Source of the DNA: a virus
Virus record (IMG/VR): IMGVR_UViG_3300035698_004868
Location: 1 to 45,427 of that record
Reading direction: 5' to 3' (one strand)
DNA: 45,427 bases
In this document: positions 1 through 8,381 of the stretch, in pieces
Numbering within the stretch: the stretch's first letter is position 1
How the letters are laid out: each line of letters opens with the position of its first letter
Notes under the pieces: generated by a model
Told to the model about the DNA's origin: nothing
Database searches by the model: none
The model's input: only the letters and a program-made list of their open reading frames with translations
Position numbers and translations under genes: made by a program

Positions 1-177
1 CAGTATCTTAGTATTATCTTTCAACAAGAAGGGTTCAATGGCTTCTGGCAACTAGATATTCAGAGATCAGGATCATACTTCTCCGACTATTACTATGAAT
101 ATCCTAGTGAGGTTGTCCAAGTAGAAGAAAAAGAAGTTACAACTACAATCTGGGTAGCAGTAACGTGCAAAGTTTAA
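1..177 (+). CDS. 3' end of a hypothetical protein (partial)
   Basis: The window opens inside a reading frame that stays open from base 1 to a TAA at 175-177, giving 58 residues with no upstream start visible. The visible part is rich in aromatic residues (a Tyr cluster in the middle) and ends in a beta-prone segment with Thr, Ile, Trp and Val. No family was recognised. The next gene starts with GTG at 165, inside this frame, which fits the tight packing of the region. Confidence 0.55.
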   Translation, partial: QYLSIIFQQEGFNGFWQLDIQRSGSYFSDYYYEYPSEVVQVEEKEVTTTIWVAVTCKV

Positions 178-440
178 AGCTGACAAAGAAAGAAGTTAAA
201 GAACTTCTAGCTGCTATCGTGAGGAGTTCAACACGTCCTAGTGTAGAGTTATCATACAAGATCAGAGCCCTGGACTCTAAGACACCATGCAAATTAGATC
301 CTCGCGATATCAATCAGTGGTATCAACAAACAGCAGGGGATCTTCGTGTAACCAAGAAAGAAATTGGAGTATTGATTGAATGTCTAAAGAACCAACCAAC
401 ATCATACCTACTGTTACAACGATTAAAAAACGTCGTCTGA
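165..440 (+). CDS. Hypothetical 91-aa protein
   Basis: A basic, mostly helical 91-residue protein with repeated Leu-Thr-Lys-Lys-Glu-like segments (near residues 6-10 and 62-66), suggesting two similar helical units. No signal peptide or membrane segment is visible. It starts with GTG overlapping the end of the previous frame and overlaps the next gene by 61 nt. The overlap is long, so either the end of this gene or the start of the next is overprinted. No function can be assigned. Confidence 0.5.
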   Translation: MQSLKLTKKEVKELLAAIVRSSTRPSVELSYKIRALDSKTPCKLDPRDINQWYQQTAGDLRVTKKEIGVLIECLKNQPTSYLLLQRLKNVV

Positions 441-991
441 TCATAGGGCTCATTGTTATAGGAGTAGTTCTAGCTCTTACTGTAGTGGCTATTATTATCT
501 CAGAGAGTGGCAATAATGCTATCAAATCAACTGAAGACGGGACTCCTATCGTCTGGTGTACTGAAAGCATCCCAATCTATTTAGATGAAGATTCCAAGAC
601 AGACGAGTCAGGCCTGCAAGACATCATAAATGTCTATCAGCCATATAGTCCTAACCTAATCTATATGGGTATAGTAGCAACAGGGACTAAGTTCCCTAAC
701 AGCATCCATGTACACACATCTCTACTACCATCTGACGCAACGGATGAGTGGGGGGCAGAAGAAACTGAATGGAATCCAGATACTGGATGTGTTACTCGTA
801 GTGACATTTATCTTTGTCCTGACGTAACAGGACATGTTAGACATATGACCGCATGTCATGAGTTCGGGCATTCACTTGGCTTACTCCATTCTACAGATCC
901 ATGGTCTGCAATGCATTCTCCTCCAGGGGGTATGTTTTGTACCATAGATGACAAAACAGCCAAAGTATTAACAGATACCTACCTAAAGTAA
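380..991 (+). CDS. Membrane-anchored metzincin-like zinc metalloprotease
   Basis: Predicted zinc endopeptidase of the metzincin (matrixin-like) type. Residues 160-170 read HEFGHSLGLLH, a full HExxHxxGxxH zinc site: three His ligands, the catalytic Glu and the conserved Gly. A Met at 178 (Ser-Ala-Met) fits the Met-turn below the zinc. Residues about 19-40 form one hydrophobic helix preceded by Lys-Lys-Arg-Arg, so the protein is probably a type II membrane protein with the protease outside the cytoplasm. Four or more Cys in the outer part could form disulfides. At 203 residues it is close to a bare catalytic domain with no obvious propeptide. A role in lysis, envelope remodelling or superinfection exclusion is possible but not shown. 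Confidence 0.75.
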   Translation: MSKEPTNIIPTVTTIKKRRLIIGLIVIGVVLALTVVAIIISESGNNAIKSTEDGTPIVWCTESIPIYLDEDSKTDESGLQDIINVYQPYSPNLIYMGIVATGTKFPNSIHVHTSLLPSDATDEWGAEETEWNPDTGCVTRSDIYLCPDVTGHVRHMTACHEFGHSLGLLHSTDPWSAMHSPPGGMFCTIDDKTAKVLTDTYLK

Positions 992-993
992 AG

Positions 994-1359
994 ATGGGAT
1001 TCAATATGTCAGTATATGAACAACGAGTATGGGAATTAATTTTCCCAGAGTTCCTTAATGAAGTAGGTCTCTTCGGAGACAGTGAAGATCTAGCAGAAGC
1101 AGTAGCTAAAACAGGTGCTGAAAAGATCCCTGACCCCAACTGCCATAAGTGCTACGGCAAGGGCGTTATAGGGAGTGTGATGCGGGCAAAGACCGCAGCC
1201 AAGACTACGCTTCCCAATGGTTCCCAGCGTCCAGCCCCCATTACCTACCAAGATCTTAAGAAGAATAATGTACAAAAGTCACCTATTTTTTGTAAGTGTG
1301 TTCAAAAAACAATTAAGACAATCAAAAAGCTAGCGAAGGAATATGATGAGTCTATGTGA
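994..1359 (+). CDS. Small putative zinc-binding protein
   Basis: 121 residues. CHKCYGKGVIG near residue 50 resembles one CxxCxGxG repeat of a DnaJ-type zinc domain. A second Cys pair (FCKC) near residue 99 could complete a four-Cys zinc site. The C terminus is Lys-rich. The start at 994 lies 2 nt after the protease stop; an in-frame ATG at 1006 is an alternative. It overlaps the next gene by 17 nt. Function unknown; protein or nucleic-acid binding is the usual role of such small ribbons. Confidence 0.6.
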   Translation: MGFNMSVYEQRVWELIFPEFLNEVGLFGDSEDLAEAVAKTGAEKIPDPNCHKCYGKGVIGSVMRAKTAAKTTLPNGSQRPAPITYQDLKKNNVQKSPIFCKCVQKTIKTIKKLAKEYDESM

Positions 1360-1609
1360 TCGACAAAGAGTGATTGAAATTCGTATGTGGGCTGAAAGAG
1401 CACGTCAAATAACCCATGATCATAGGGACGATGATGGTTCACTACAAAGTGAACTCTTTTATCAAGACATCGTTGACCTTTGTGATGGGAAACTACCCGC
1501 TGTAGGTGAAATTGTAGAGGACCGAGAAGAACTTCTACTAGAAATCAAAGAACTAAATACAGAACTTGATGATGTTCTCAGAGAGTTAGAAACATACAAC
1601 TTAGAATGA
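1343..1609 (+). CDS. Hypothetical 88-aa acidic helical protein
   Basis: An acidic, helical protein. The last 35 residues are very rich in Glu and Leu and look like a short coiled coil (a Glu-Asp-Arg-Glu-Glu-Leu-Leu-type heptad pattern). No family recognised. It starts inside the previous gene, and its stop overlaps the next start (ATGA arrangement at 1606-1609), which suggests translational coupling. Confidence 0.6.
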   Translation: MMSLCDRQRVIEIRMWAERARQITHDHRDDDGSLQSELFYQDIVDLCDGKLPAVGEIVEDREELLLEIKELNTELDDVLRELETYNLE

Positions 1610-1797
1610 CAACACCCATTACATTAGGTCTATATCAGGGGAAGAAACCACCTTACAAATACTTCCACATCTTAAGGATTGACGCTAAAAAGAAAAAGGT
1701 TACCATAACCTTAGGTCTATCGGATCCTAAAGAGGAATATGACATCACTCGTATTAAAAGCTTTGGCTGGATAGCTAAACAATTAAGAAAGATTTAG
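1606..1797 (+). CDS. Hypothetical 63-aa basic protein
   Basis: A small, Lys-rich, probably all-beta protein with two similar Thr-Leu-Gly-Leu segments (near residues 6 and 35). No cysteines, membrane segment or known motif. Its ATG overlaps the previous stop (ATGA), so translational coupling is likely. Function unknown. Confidence 0.6.
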   Translation: MTTPITLGLYQGKKPPYKYFHILRIDAKKKKVTITLGLSDPKEEYDITRIKSFGWIAKQLRKI

Positions 1798-1813
1798 GAA
1801 CAAGGAAAAGAAT

Positions 1814-2905
1814 ATGCCTACAGGTACTGATATCGTTATCTCTTTTGATACTACTGGAAGTATGTATCCCTGCCTCTCTCAAGTAAGACGTGAAGTCAAT
1901 CATTTTGTTGATAGCCTTTTTGATGAAATTCCTAACCTACGAGTGGGGATTATTGCACACGGAGACTATTGTGATAAAAATATTTCCTATGTGACCAGGG
2001 TGTTTGATCTATCACAAGACAAGAGAGAAGTGTCTAGGTTTGTTTCAAATGTGGAACCAACTAATGGTGGTGATGCTCCTGAATGTTATGAACTAGTACT
2101 ACACCAAGCACGAATGCTTACATGGGAAGCTGGTTCTACACGGGCACTCATCATGATTGGGGACGATATCCCTCATGAGCCATCCTATCATCTCAATACC
2201 AAGAACCTTGACTGGCGTAACGAACTACGCTGCTTAGAAGAGATGAGTATCAATGTACACGGCATTCATGCTATGCCACACTTTCGTCATCACTCCAAAG
2301 CATTCTATACTGAGATGGCTAAGATGACAGGAGGATTGTATCTTACGCTAGATCAGCTACAAGACGTAACCAATTTGCTTATGGGTGTCATCTACAAACA
2401 GTCTGGCCAAGACGATTATCTAATCAAGTTTGAACAAGAGTTACAAGAAAAGCGAAAGATGACTCATTCTATGAGAACTAACTTTGATAAGATACATGGT
2501 CGTCACCCCAGTCACTCGACACGCTACACTACTAGTAGCGATGAGATGTCCCCTGTAACACCTGACATGTTCCAAGTCATGGCAGTCTATAAACGAGTTC
2601 CAATCAAGGTATTTGTTGAAGAGAACCTAGGCTACGGAGAATTCCGCAAGGGTGGAGGCTTCTATCAGTTCGGCAGTAAAGCTGTTGCTGTTCAGGATTA
2701 TAAGAAAGTAGTTCTAGTTGACCGTGACTCAGGTGAGATGTGGACAGGTAAAGCTGCACGTTATGAACTTAACCTCCCCGAGACTGGGACCATCAAACTA
2801 TATCCACGTGAAGTAAACCTCAATAAATATAAGGTTTTCATCCAGTCAACATCTGTGAACCGTATACTCTATGCGGGCGAAGACTTCCTATATGAAACAA
2901 GATAG
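1814..2905 (+). CDS. VWA domain protein with MIDAS site
   Basis: The N-terminal half is a von Willebrand factor A domain. A beta strand leads into DTTGSM at residues 12-17 (the MIDAS DxTxS-type metal loop), followed by a GGDAPE loop at 85-90 and an IGDD strand end near 115-118. This variant resembles VWA domains of VwkA-type and other bacterial regulatory proteins rather than integrins. The C-terminal part (about 200-363) has a helical charged stretch and then a beta-rich region I do not recognise. VWA domains bind partner proteins through a metal ion and often work with AAA+ ATPases. One such pair lies 2 kb downstream (5013-7312), so this protein may belong to the same assembly; that is inference. 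Confidence 0.8.
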   Translation: MPTGTDIVISFDTTGSMYPCLSQVRREVNHFVDSLFDEIPNLRVGIIAHGDYCDKNISYVTRVFDLSQDKREVSRFVSNVEPTNGGDAPECYELVLHQARMLTWEAGSTRALIMIGDDIPHEPSYHLNTKNLDWRNELRCLEEMSINVHGIHAMPHFRHHSKAFYTEMAKMTGGLYLTLDQLQDVTNLLMGVIYKQSGQDDYLIKFEQELQEKRKMTHSMRTNFDKIHGRHPSHSTRYTTSSDEMSPVTPDMFQVMAVYKRVPIKVFVEENLGYGEFRKGGGFYQFGSKAVAVQDYKKVVLVDRDSGEMWTGKAARYELNLPETGTIKLYPREVNLNKYKVFIQSTSVNRILYAGEDFLYETR

Positions 2906-2908
2906 ATA

Positions 2909-3100
2909 ATGAGTAGAAATCCAATCAGTGATAAAGAACTAGAAGCGCTTCTGCACAGAGCAGCTGGAGCAATAGAGATCGAAAACTATGCTCACTTCGT
3001 TGGAAACCTAAGTGAAAGACTAATCTTCTTAGTAGAAGATTGTGATGTAGCAGCAAACCAACTATATAAACGGAGAACTGGAGAAGATTATGTGGGATAA
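2909..3100 (+). CDS. Hypothetical 63-aa protein
   Basis: A short, acidic, helical protein with no recognisable motif. It begins 3 nt after the VWA gene and ends overlapping the next start by 11 nt, consistent with co-translation. Confidence 0.55.
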   Translation: MSRNPISDKELEALLHRAAGAIEIENYAHFVGNLSERLIFLVEDCDVAANQLYKRRTGEDYVG

Positions 3101-3629
3101 GAAGATATATATATGTGCTCCCTACACAGCCTATTCTGATGACCCTGAGTGGGCTACAGTAGAAGGCAACGTAGAAAAGTATGTCAAGGCTGTTGCCAAT
3201 GCTATGGAGAGTGGTCACGTAGTTCTTAGTTGGATTTACAACCACCTCACTACTAAAATGGGGCTTACTCCTGACCATGATGCCAAGTGGTATCTTGATC
3301 AAGACAAGGTGTTACTCTCATGTGCAGATGAGGTTTGGGCCTGTGGTCCTCATAATATCTCTAGTGGTATGCAGGAAGAGATTGCCCACGCGCAGTCGCT
3401 ATTCATCCCTGTCCGCTACGTCTACAAGGAGAAGCACAGCCTAGAGCCATGTCCGTGGTGTGGATCAATACCTACACTATATTGGAAAAACGGTACTATT
3501 TACCACCATGATGCTGGCTACTTTGCGGAATGCATTGATTCATCATGCCACTGTATGCCTAGAGCTTATAGCTCTAGCTTACAAGAAACTGTTCGTCGCT
3601 GGAACGCTCGGAGTGAAACCAATGAGTGA
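3090..3629 (+). CDS. Deoxyribosyltransferase-like (DUF4406) domain fused to a Lar-type zinc domain
   Basis: Two domains in 179 residues. Residues 1-112 look like the DUF4406 branch of the nucleoside 2-deoxyribosyltransferase superfamily: an IYICAPYT strand-loop at the N terminus and SSGMQEEIAHA at 91-101, where the Glu would be the nucleophile. Residues 118-176 match the Lar restriction-alleviation family: CPWCG at 121-125, further Cys at 148, 153 and 155, and the closing Arg-Arg-Trp-Asn-Ala at 169-173. Lar of the Rac prophage modulates type I restriction, while small Lar-like domains in phages are mostly uncharacterised. The N-terminal domain could act on nucleosides or bases. Fusion of the two in one chain is unusual and may link base chemistry with restriction evasion. 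Confidence 0.75.
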   Translation: MWDKKIYICAPYTAYSDDPEWATVEGNVEKYVKAVANAMESGHVVLSWIYNHLTTKMGLTPDHDAKWYLDQDKVLLSCADEVWACGPHNISSGMQEEIAHAQSLFIPVRYVYKEKHSLEPCPWCGSIPTLYWKNGTIYHHDAGYFAECIDSSCHCMPRAYSSSLQETVRRWNARSETNE

Positions 3630-4737
3630 TTTACAAGTAGATGTCTGTAAAGTCCTTGAAATTAAAGACCATCCTAATGCAGACAAATTGGAGATTGCTA
3701 TTGTTAAGGGATGGGAAATCATCACTGGTATTGGTAACTATAAGGTTGATGATGAAGTAGTACATATTCCGCCCGACTGTCTTGTCCCTGATAAATGGGC
3801 AGAAGAGTGGGAAGTAACTAAGTATCTCTCGTGGAACAAACGTAACGAAGGTAAGGGCAGAGTTAAGGTAGCCCGTCTTCGTGGTGTCCCAAGCTATGGT
3901 TTCCTAGTACCTAATGAGAGTAATGCCACACTAGGCACTGACCTTCAAGAGTACTATGATATTACTAAATGGGAACCACCACTAGAAAAACAAGGTGGAG
4001 GTGTTAATCAGGGTAAAAACCACAAACATCACCCTCTTTTCTTCAAGTACACTGATATCCAGAATATCAAAAACTATCCTCGTGCATTTGAAGATGGTGA
4101 ATTTGTATCTGTCACGGAAAAAATTCATGGCTCAAATAGTCGAGTTGGTTATTTGTGTAAGCAATACAAAGGTGTATGGGGTTGGTTCAAGATGATATGG
4201 GACCAAATCACTAACAACACCCATGAAGTAGCAGTAGGTAGTCATAATGTCCAGAGGAATCCTGGTAATGCAGGTATCTATGGTACACCACTAGCTAATG
4301 AGAATGTTATCGCCATGATGAAAGACATTACTCATGGGACAAGAGAATATATGGGAATTAATAGTGCTGATAGTGTCATCCTATATGGAGAGGTCTTTGG
4401 ACCAGTACAGGATCTAAAGTATGGATCAGAAGATCAAGTTCTGTTCCGCGCATTTGATATCTCTATTGATGGAAAGTATCTAGATCCTGAAACCTTCATG
4501 AGGTTATGTATTAAATGGGACATTCCACACGTACCTATCCTCTATACGGGTCCATATAGCCGTAAGATCATAGACACACTCTATACAGGCAAAACAACCT
4601 TTGATGCAGACCATATCCGAGAGGGTATTGTTATCAAACCTCTTGATGGACGAGAGCATCCCAAATTCGGGCGTGTTGTTTTAAAACATCTTTCACCCGA
4701 CTACCTAACACGTAAACATGGAACAGAGAAACATTAA
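3622..4737 (+). CDS. RNA ligase, DRB0094 (DraRnl) type
   Basis: ATP-dependent RNA ligase of the kind first described from Deinococcus radiodurans DRB0094, which seals nicks with a 3'-OH RNA end. The frame extends upstream to 3460, but ATG at 3622 begins where homology begins and overlaps the previous stop by 8 nt. Residues 1-115 form the OB-like N-terminal domain typical of this family. Motif I is EKIHGSNSRVG with the adenylated Lys at 167. A motif III-like segment (LYGEVFGPVQ), motif IV (EGIVIKPL) and a motif V-like Lys segment (VLKHLSPDYL) follow in order. The length of 371 residues fits the family. A role in repairing tRNA or other RNA cut by host defences is plausible. Confidence 0.88.
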   Translation: MSDLQVDVCKVLEIKDHPNADKLEIAIVKGWEIITGIGNYKVDDEVVHIPPDCLVPDKWAEEWEVTKYLSWNKRNEGKGRVKVARLRGVPSYGFLVPNESNATLGTDLQEYYDITKWEPPLEKQGGGVNQGKNHKHHPLFFKYTDIQNIKNYPRAFEDGEFVSVTEKIHGSNSRVGYLCKQYKGVWGWFKMIWDQITNNTHEVAVGSHNVQRNPGNAGIYGTPLANENVIAMMKDITHGTREYMGINSADSVILYGEVFGPVQDLKYGSEDQVLFRAFDISIDGKYLDPETFMRLCIKWDIPHVPILYTGPYSRKIIDTLYTGKTTFDADHIREGIVIKPLDGREHPKFGRVVLKHLSPDYLTRKHGTEKH

Positions 4738-5003
4738 TGAAAATACATCCACGTGATAATGATACTATTATCTTAGAGGTCAACAACCATAAGGTCGAAG
4801 TGAGTTCCTTTGGACCTAATATAGAATGTATCATTACACCCAATGGTACAGGTACTCCATACAAACTCACGTTAGCTAATGATACACAACTTATCGAAGT
4901 ACTATGGTGTCTCCCACTAAAATGGAACGCAGCCAGCCGTGCTGCTCAAATTTTAACCCAAGAAGCAAGGTTACAGAGAACTAAAGATGTGTACTTTGCA
5001 TAG
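4737..5003 (+). CDS. Hypothetical 88-aa protein
   Basis: A small protein, beta-rich in its first 50 residues and helical after that. No motif recognised. Its ATG overlaps the RNA ligase stop (TAATG), so it is probably translationally coupled to the ligase. Confidence 0.6.
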   Translation: MKIHPRDNDTIILEVNNHKVEVSSFGPNIECIITPNGTGTPYKLTLANDTQLIEVLWCLPLKWNAASRAAQILTQEARLQRTKDVYFA

Positions 5004-5012
5004 GTGTGACTA

Positions 5013-6140
5013 ATGTTACCAAGAGATATTGGACTAGCTGTCAAAATTGCAGCGCAAGCAGACGTTCCATTGTGGATTCATGGCATCGCAGGCATTGGCA
5101 AGTCTGAGATTGCAGAAGCTGTTGCTCAAGCTCTAGGCTTTCATGTCATTGATCTACGCTTAGCTACTCAAGAAGTAGTAGATCTTATCGGTCGTGTCGT
5201 AGAGAAGGCTGTAGCTTGGGATGAAGATGGGAAACCTACAGAACTAGTCAGTACCTGGGCCATGCCCGAATGGGTATGGGAAGTGAAGCAGAAATGGGAG
5301 CTGGAAGGCATCCCGACTATTGTTTTCATGGACGAGATGAACAGAGCACCACATGATGTAGTTCAGGCAGTCTATCAGTTTGTATTGAAGAAGCAGATCC
5401 ATACTCATATCTTACCAGCAGCTACAAGAGTAGTCGTAGCAGGTAACCCGCCTACTGATAAGTATGATGTAGATGCTATGGATGATTCTATGAATACCAG
5501 GTTCTGTCATGTACAGGCTAACGTAAGTGAACAACAATGGTTAAAAGACTTCGCCGCGGATAACTGTCATCTAGCAATACAGAACTTTATTGCTGCTGCT
5601 CCATATCAACTCTGTCAAGAACCATCAGGCGAACCATTCATAGCTACATCTCTAGCTGTTAATAGACCAAGAACATGGAAGTTTGCCAGCGATTTGTTTA
5701 CCGTACTAGAAGAAGAAAGAATGTTTTATCAAAATCCAACATTCGCTCTTACACTACTATCAGGTGTAGTAGGAACTGCTTCAGCTACAGAATTCATTTC
5801 TTCTATGAAGGATGGTTGGTATACCCTTGAAGATGTACTGAGTCAACAGATTCAGTGGAAAGATGTATATGGCAAGGGAACCGCAGACATTAGACTTATC
5901 ACCCAGATGGGTAACATCTTAAAGTTTTCAGATATTGATACTGATGCTAGGAAGATTGCACTCGTTAAGTTCATCTCAGCAGGAGCTAAAGATAGGAAAG
6001 ATTTGATGGTAGGCCTACTCAAGGCATGCCATAAGAGCGGAGACCCAGAGCTTTCTACATGGCTATTAGACCATGATGAAATATCTGACTTAGTCCTTAG
6101 TCTTCATGATGAGATGAGACAAGCACAGCAAGGTCACTAA
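5013..6140 (+). CDS. MoxR-type AAA+ ATPase
   Basis: AAA+ ATPase of the MoxR/RavA type. Walker A GIAGIGKS is at residues 24-31, Walker B IVFMDE at 103-108 followed by MNRA, sensor 1 Asn at about 145 (VVVAGNPP), a probable arginine finger at 163 (NTRF), and a sensor 2-like RPRTW segment near 220. MoxR ATPases act as chaperones that remodel protein or metal-cofactor complexes together with VWA partners. The next gene overlaps by 1 nt and encodes exactly such a partner. The target in this phage is unknown. The protein appears complete at 375 residues. Confidence 0.88.
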   Translation: MLPRDIGLAVKIAAQADVPLWIHGIAGIGKSEIAEAVAQALGFHVIDLRLATQEVVDLIGRVVEKAVAWDEDGKPTELVSTWAMPEWVWEVKQKWELEGIPTIVFMDEMNRAPHDVVQAVYQFVLKKQIHTHILPAATRVVVAGNPPTDKYDVDAMDDSMNTRFCHVQANVSEQQWLKDFAADNCHLAIQNFIAAAPYQLCQEPSGEPFIATSLAVNRPRTWKFASDLFTVLEEERMFYQNPTFALTLLSGVVGTASATEFISSMKDGWYTLEDVLSQQIQWKDVYGKGTADIRLITQMGNILKFSDIDTDARKIALVKFISAGAKDRKDLMVGLLKACHKSGDPELSTWLLDHDEISDLVLSLHDEMRQAQQGH

Positions 6141-7312
6141 TGACTATCACTCTAGAACAATTACGTATGGCTCTGCTATGGTCAAAAGACACCACATTTT
6201 ATGGATATCTTGCCTCTACCGTACCAGCATTCTGGTCAAGTCAAGAAGAGAGTGCAGCTTGCCTATCTAAAGGAGATAATGGGACTAATATCAAGATCCT
6301 CTTTAATCCTGAGTACATGGACTCACTCACTTTAGCTCAACAAAAATGGGTCTATCTCCATGAAATTGGTCACTGGTTGAACCAACATTTCTTACGTCGT
6401 AATGGTAGAGATATTACTAAATGGAATAGAGCGTGTGACCTCGCAATCAATGAAGCAATTGAACAAGACTCTAATCATATGCATAGTGATCCAGTAAGAC
6501 CTCCACCTGGTATCTTGTTCATGTCTACAGCATTAAAAGCAAAACTATCTGTAGAAAACCGTTCTGCCGAAGAGATCTATGAACTATTACCAGATGAACC
6601 AGCGTGTAGCTCTGGTAAAGGCAAGATGAAGGGGATTAAAGGAGGATGTGGGAATGCACCACGGGAACCTCAACATGGTCCTTGGAAAGACATGGACTCA
6701 TTACCCGAAGACTATGTCAGTGCTCAGATTGCAGATGCTATTGATAGTGCAGCCAAAGCAGCAGGTTCAATGCCTGGAACAGTCAAAGTTCTTTTAGAAG
6801 ATCTTCTTAGCTCCAAGGTTAATTGGACAGCTATCCTTAGACATATTCTGGGATTAGGTAGACCTAATGGAACTATACGTAGTTGGTCTAAATTAGATAG
6901 ACGCTTTGACGATGAGCTACCTGGTCGTAAGAAGATCCGACGAGGGTCTATCATCACTATCATTGATAGCTCAGGTTCCATTACTGAAAGAGAATTACTT
7001 CAATTTAGATCTGAGATCGAGTATCAATTCAAACTCAACGATGTAACTGTTATCATATGTGATTCCGAGGTACATGAGATAGTCAAATACAAAAGACGAA
7101 TGAAATTCACTATCTCTGGTAGAGGTGGGACCGATATGAACCCCGCCCTAGAAGCTAGCAAATCTATCCGAGCAAATACAATAGTCACCCTTACAGATGG
7201 ATATTTAGTTGATGCTCCAATTGAAACCCCTGCAAGACAGATTTGGGTACTAACCCCAGATGGCAGCGATGCACTGTTGAAAAATCAAACAGTTGTCAGA
7301 ATGACGAGATGA
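6140..7312 (+). CDS. DUF2201 metallopeptidase-like / VWA protein, partner of the MoxR ATPase
   Basis: Two-domain protein of the COG3864 type. The N-terminal part has HEIGHWLNQH starting at residue 74, a zinc HExxH site, followed by ACDLAINEAI near 98, as in DUF2201 putative metallopeptidases. A low-complexity Gly/Lys/Pro linker spans about 155-185. The C-terminal VWA-like domain has the full MIDAS set: DSSGS at 276-280, GGTD at 329-332 and LTDG at 351-354. The start overlaps the MoxR stop by 1 nt (TAATG), so the two are made together. Such pairs are widespread in bacteria but their substrates are mostly unknown. Whether the HExxH site cleaves peptide bonds cannot be told from sequence. Confidence 0.85.
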   Translation: MTITLEQLRMALLWSKDTTFYGYLASTVPAFWSSQEESAACLSKGDNGTNIKILFNPEYMDSLTLAQQKWVYLHEIGHWLNQHFLRRNGRDITKWNRACDLAINEAIEQDSNHMHSDPVRPPPGILFMSTALKAKLSVENRSAEEIYELLPDEPACSSGKGKMKGIKGGCGNAPREPQHGPWKDMDSLPEDYVSAQIADAIDSAAKAAGSMPGTVKVLLEDLLSSKVNWTAILRHILGLGRPNGTIRSWSKLDRRFDDELPGRKKIRRGSIITIIDSSGSITERELLQFRSEIEYQFKLNDVTVIICDSEVHEIVKYKRRMKFTISGRGGTDMNPALEASKSIRANTIVTLTDGYLVDAPIETPARQIWVLTPDGSDALLKNQTVVRMTR

Positions 7313-7315
7313 GAG

Positions 7316-7966
7316 ATGAGCAAAGGTGTATATGATTACATCCAGCGTGATTACCGTCCCAGAAAGAGGGCGGCTCAGCGCGAACTTTATGATGTAGTAG
7401 CCAAACAACTACCTAAACGACCACTAGTCGTAGTAGACCTACCGTCTATGGATCTACAGGACTACAACTCTATAGAACGTATGATAGATGCAGGTCTCAG
7501 CATCAGTAACTATTATGCATATGAAACTAACCGCGGAGTCTATGACGTCATTAAAGGGCATTCTTATAGAAACAGTAAGAATCGTGATGGCCGCATCCTA
7601 ATTCGTCACAAAAATGTACTAGTCGACATGGCTGATAGACAAAATAAACACAATAAGTTTCACGGAAGAGGGGTAGATCTATTCAACTTAGATTTCTGTT
7701 CGTCTATGGCCGATACATATAACGTATTCCAAATGATTCACGGTATCTCTATGCACATGTCTAATCCAACAGCCGTTATCGTTACCTGTTCATTACGACA
7801 CAGTTCAACAGTCAAGGCTGAAGACGCTATCGCTGAAGCCTTCTACCATACTCTCCCTAAACTCTATAAGATAAGTGTGACACAGGACGTTAGACGTACT
7901 TACGCTGATACATCCCCTATGGTATCAAGATGTTTCATTCTGCGGAGACAAAATGTCACTAGATGA
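7316..7966 (+). CDS. Hypothetical protein with a possible Rossmann/methyltransferase-like fold
   Basis: 216 residues. The order of strands and acidic turns resembles a class I SAM-dependent methyltransferase: a VVVDLPS strand near residue 40, a YAYETN strand near 68, and VDLFNLDFCSS near 117, followed by the hydrophobic strand AVIVTCS near 149. The Gly-rich SAM loop is not clear, so this is a weak structural impression. It begins 3 nt after the VWA gene and overlaps the next gene by 14 nt. It could equally be an unrelated alpha/beta protein. Confidence 0.6.
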   Translation: MSKGVYDYIQRDYRPRKRAAQRELYDVVAKQLPKRPLVVVDLPSMDLQDYNSIERMIDAGLSISNYYAYETNRGVYDVIKGHSYRNSKNRDGRILIRHKNVLVDMADRQNKHNKFHGRGVDLFNLDFCSSMADTYNVFQMIHGISMHMSNPTAVIVTCSLRHSSTVKAEDAIAEAFYHTLPKLYKISVTQDVRRTYADTSPMVSRCFILRRQNVTR

Positions 7967-8381
7967 AATAGATCTTCTAACAGAGGGTAAAATTCTAGCA
8001 AAAAAAATTGCTGGTGCTAAAGACCCTGACATGCCTAACTACTTTGCAGGTACAGGCATCATGACTGACGGCAGAGTTACACTAGCTTGCCATGGCTCAA
8101 AATGTTCAACAATTTTAGCCTGGGAAGGACTAGATAAATTACCAGACGAAATCATAGAGTGGGATTGGAACATTGCACAATTAACCAAAGAGCAATGGAC
8201 TCATATTATCATGACTGATTTTGATATGATAGATATGATCTCTAATATCTCACGCATACCTAATGTCTGGAAGAACATTAATGTTATTCTGAAAGGTTCA
8301 GCAAAACGAAATGATAAGGAAATGCAATGGAATGTACCACAACGAATATTGAGGAGCAAGACATTCAACCAAATGTTTTAA
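7953..8381 (+). CDS. Hypothetical protein, first of three related tandem genes
   Basis: 142 residues, unrecognised. The C-terminal half contains WNIAQLTKEQW, then an Asp-rich helix (DFDMIDMISNI) and W followed by a beta strand (INVILKG). This layout recurs in the next two genes: aromatic-x-Ile-x2-Leu-Thr-x2-Gln-aromatic/Leu, Phe/Tyr-Asp/Asn, Ile, Trp, hydrophobic strand. The overlap with the next gene is 55 nt. Function unknown. Confidence 0.6.
   Translation: MSLDEIDLLTEGKILAKKIAGAKDPDMPNYFAGTGIMTDGRVTLACHGSKCSTILAWEGLDKLPDEIIEWDWNIAQLTKEQWTHIIMTDFDMIDMISNISRIPNVWKNINVILKGSAKRNDKEMQWNVPQRILRSKTFNQMF

Noticed and set aside
2925-3302. 125-aa - strand open frame
   Set aside because: Antisense to two + strand genes with clear domain content and tight coupling; composition is a Leu/Tyr-rich shadow.
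3460-3621. Longer N terminus for the RNA ligase
   Set aside because: The extra 54 residues would overlap the Lar domain of the previous gene out of frame, while the family N terminus begins at ATG 3622.
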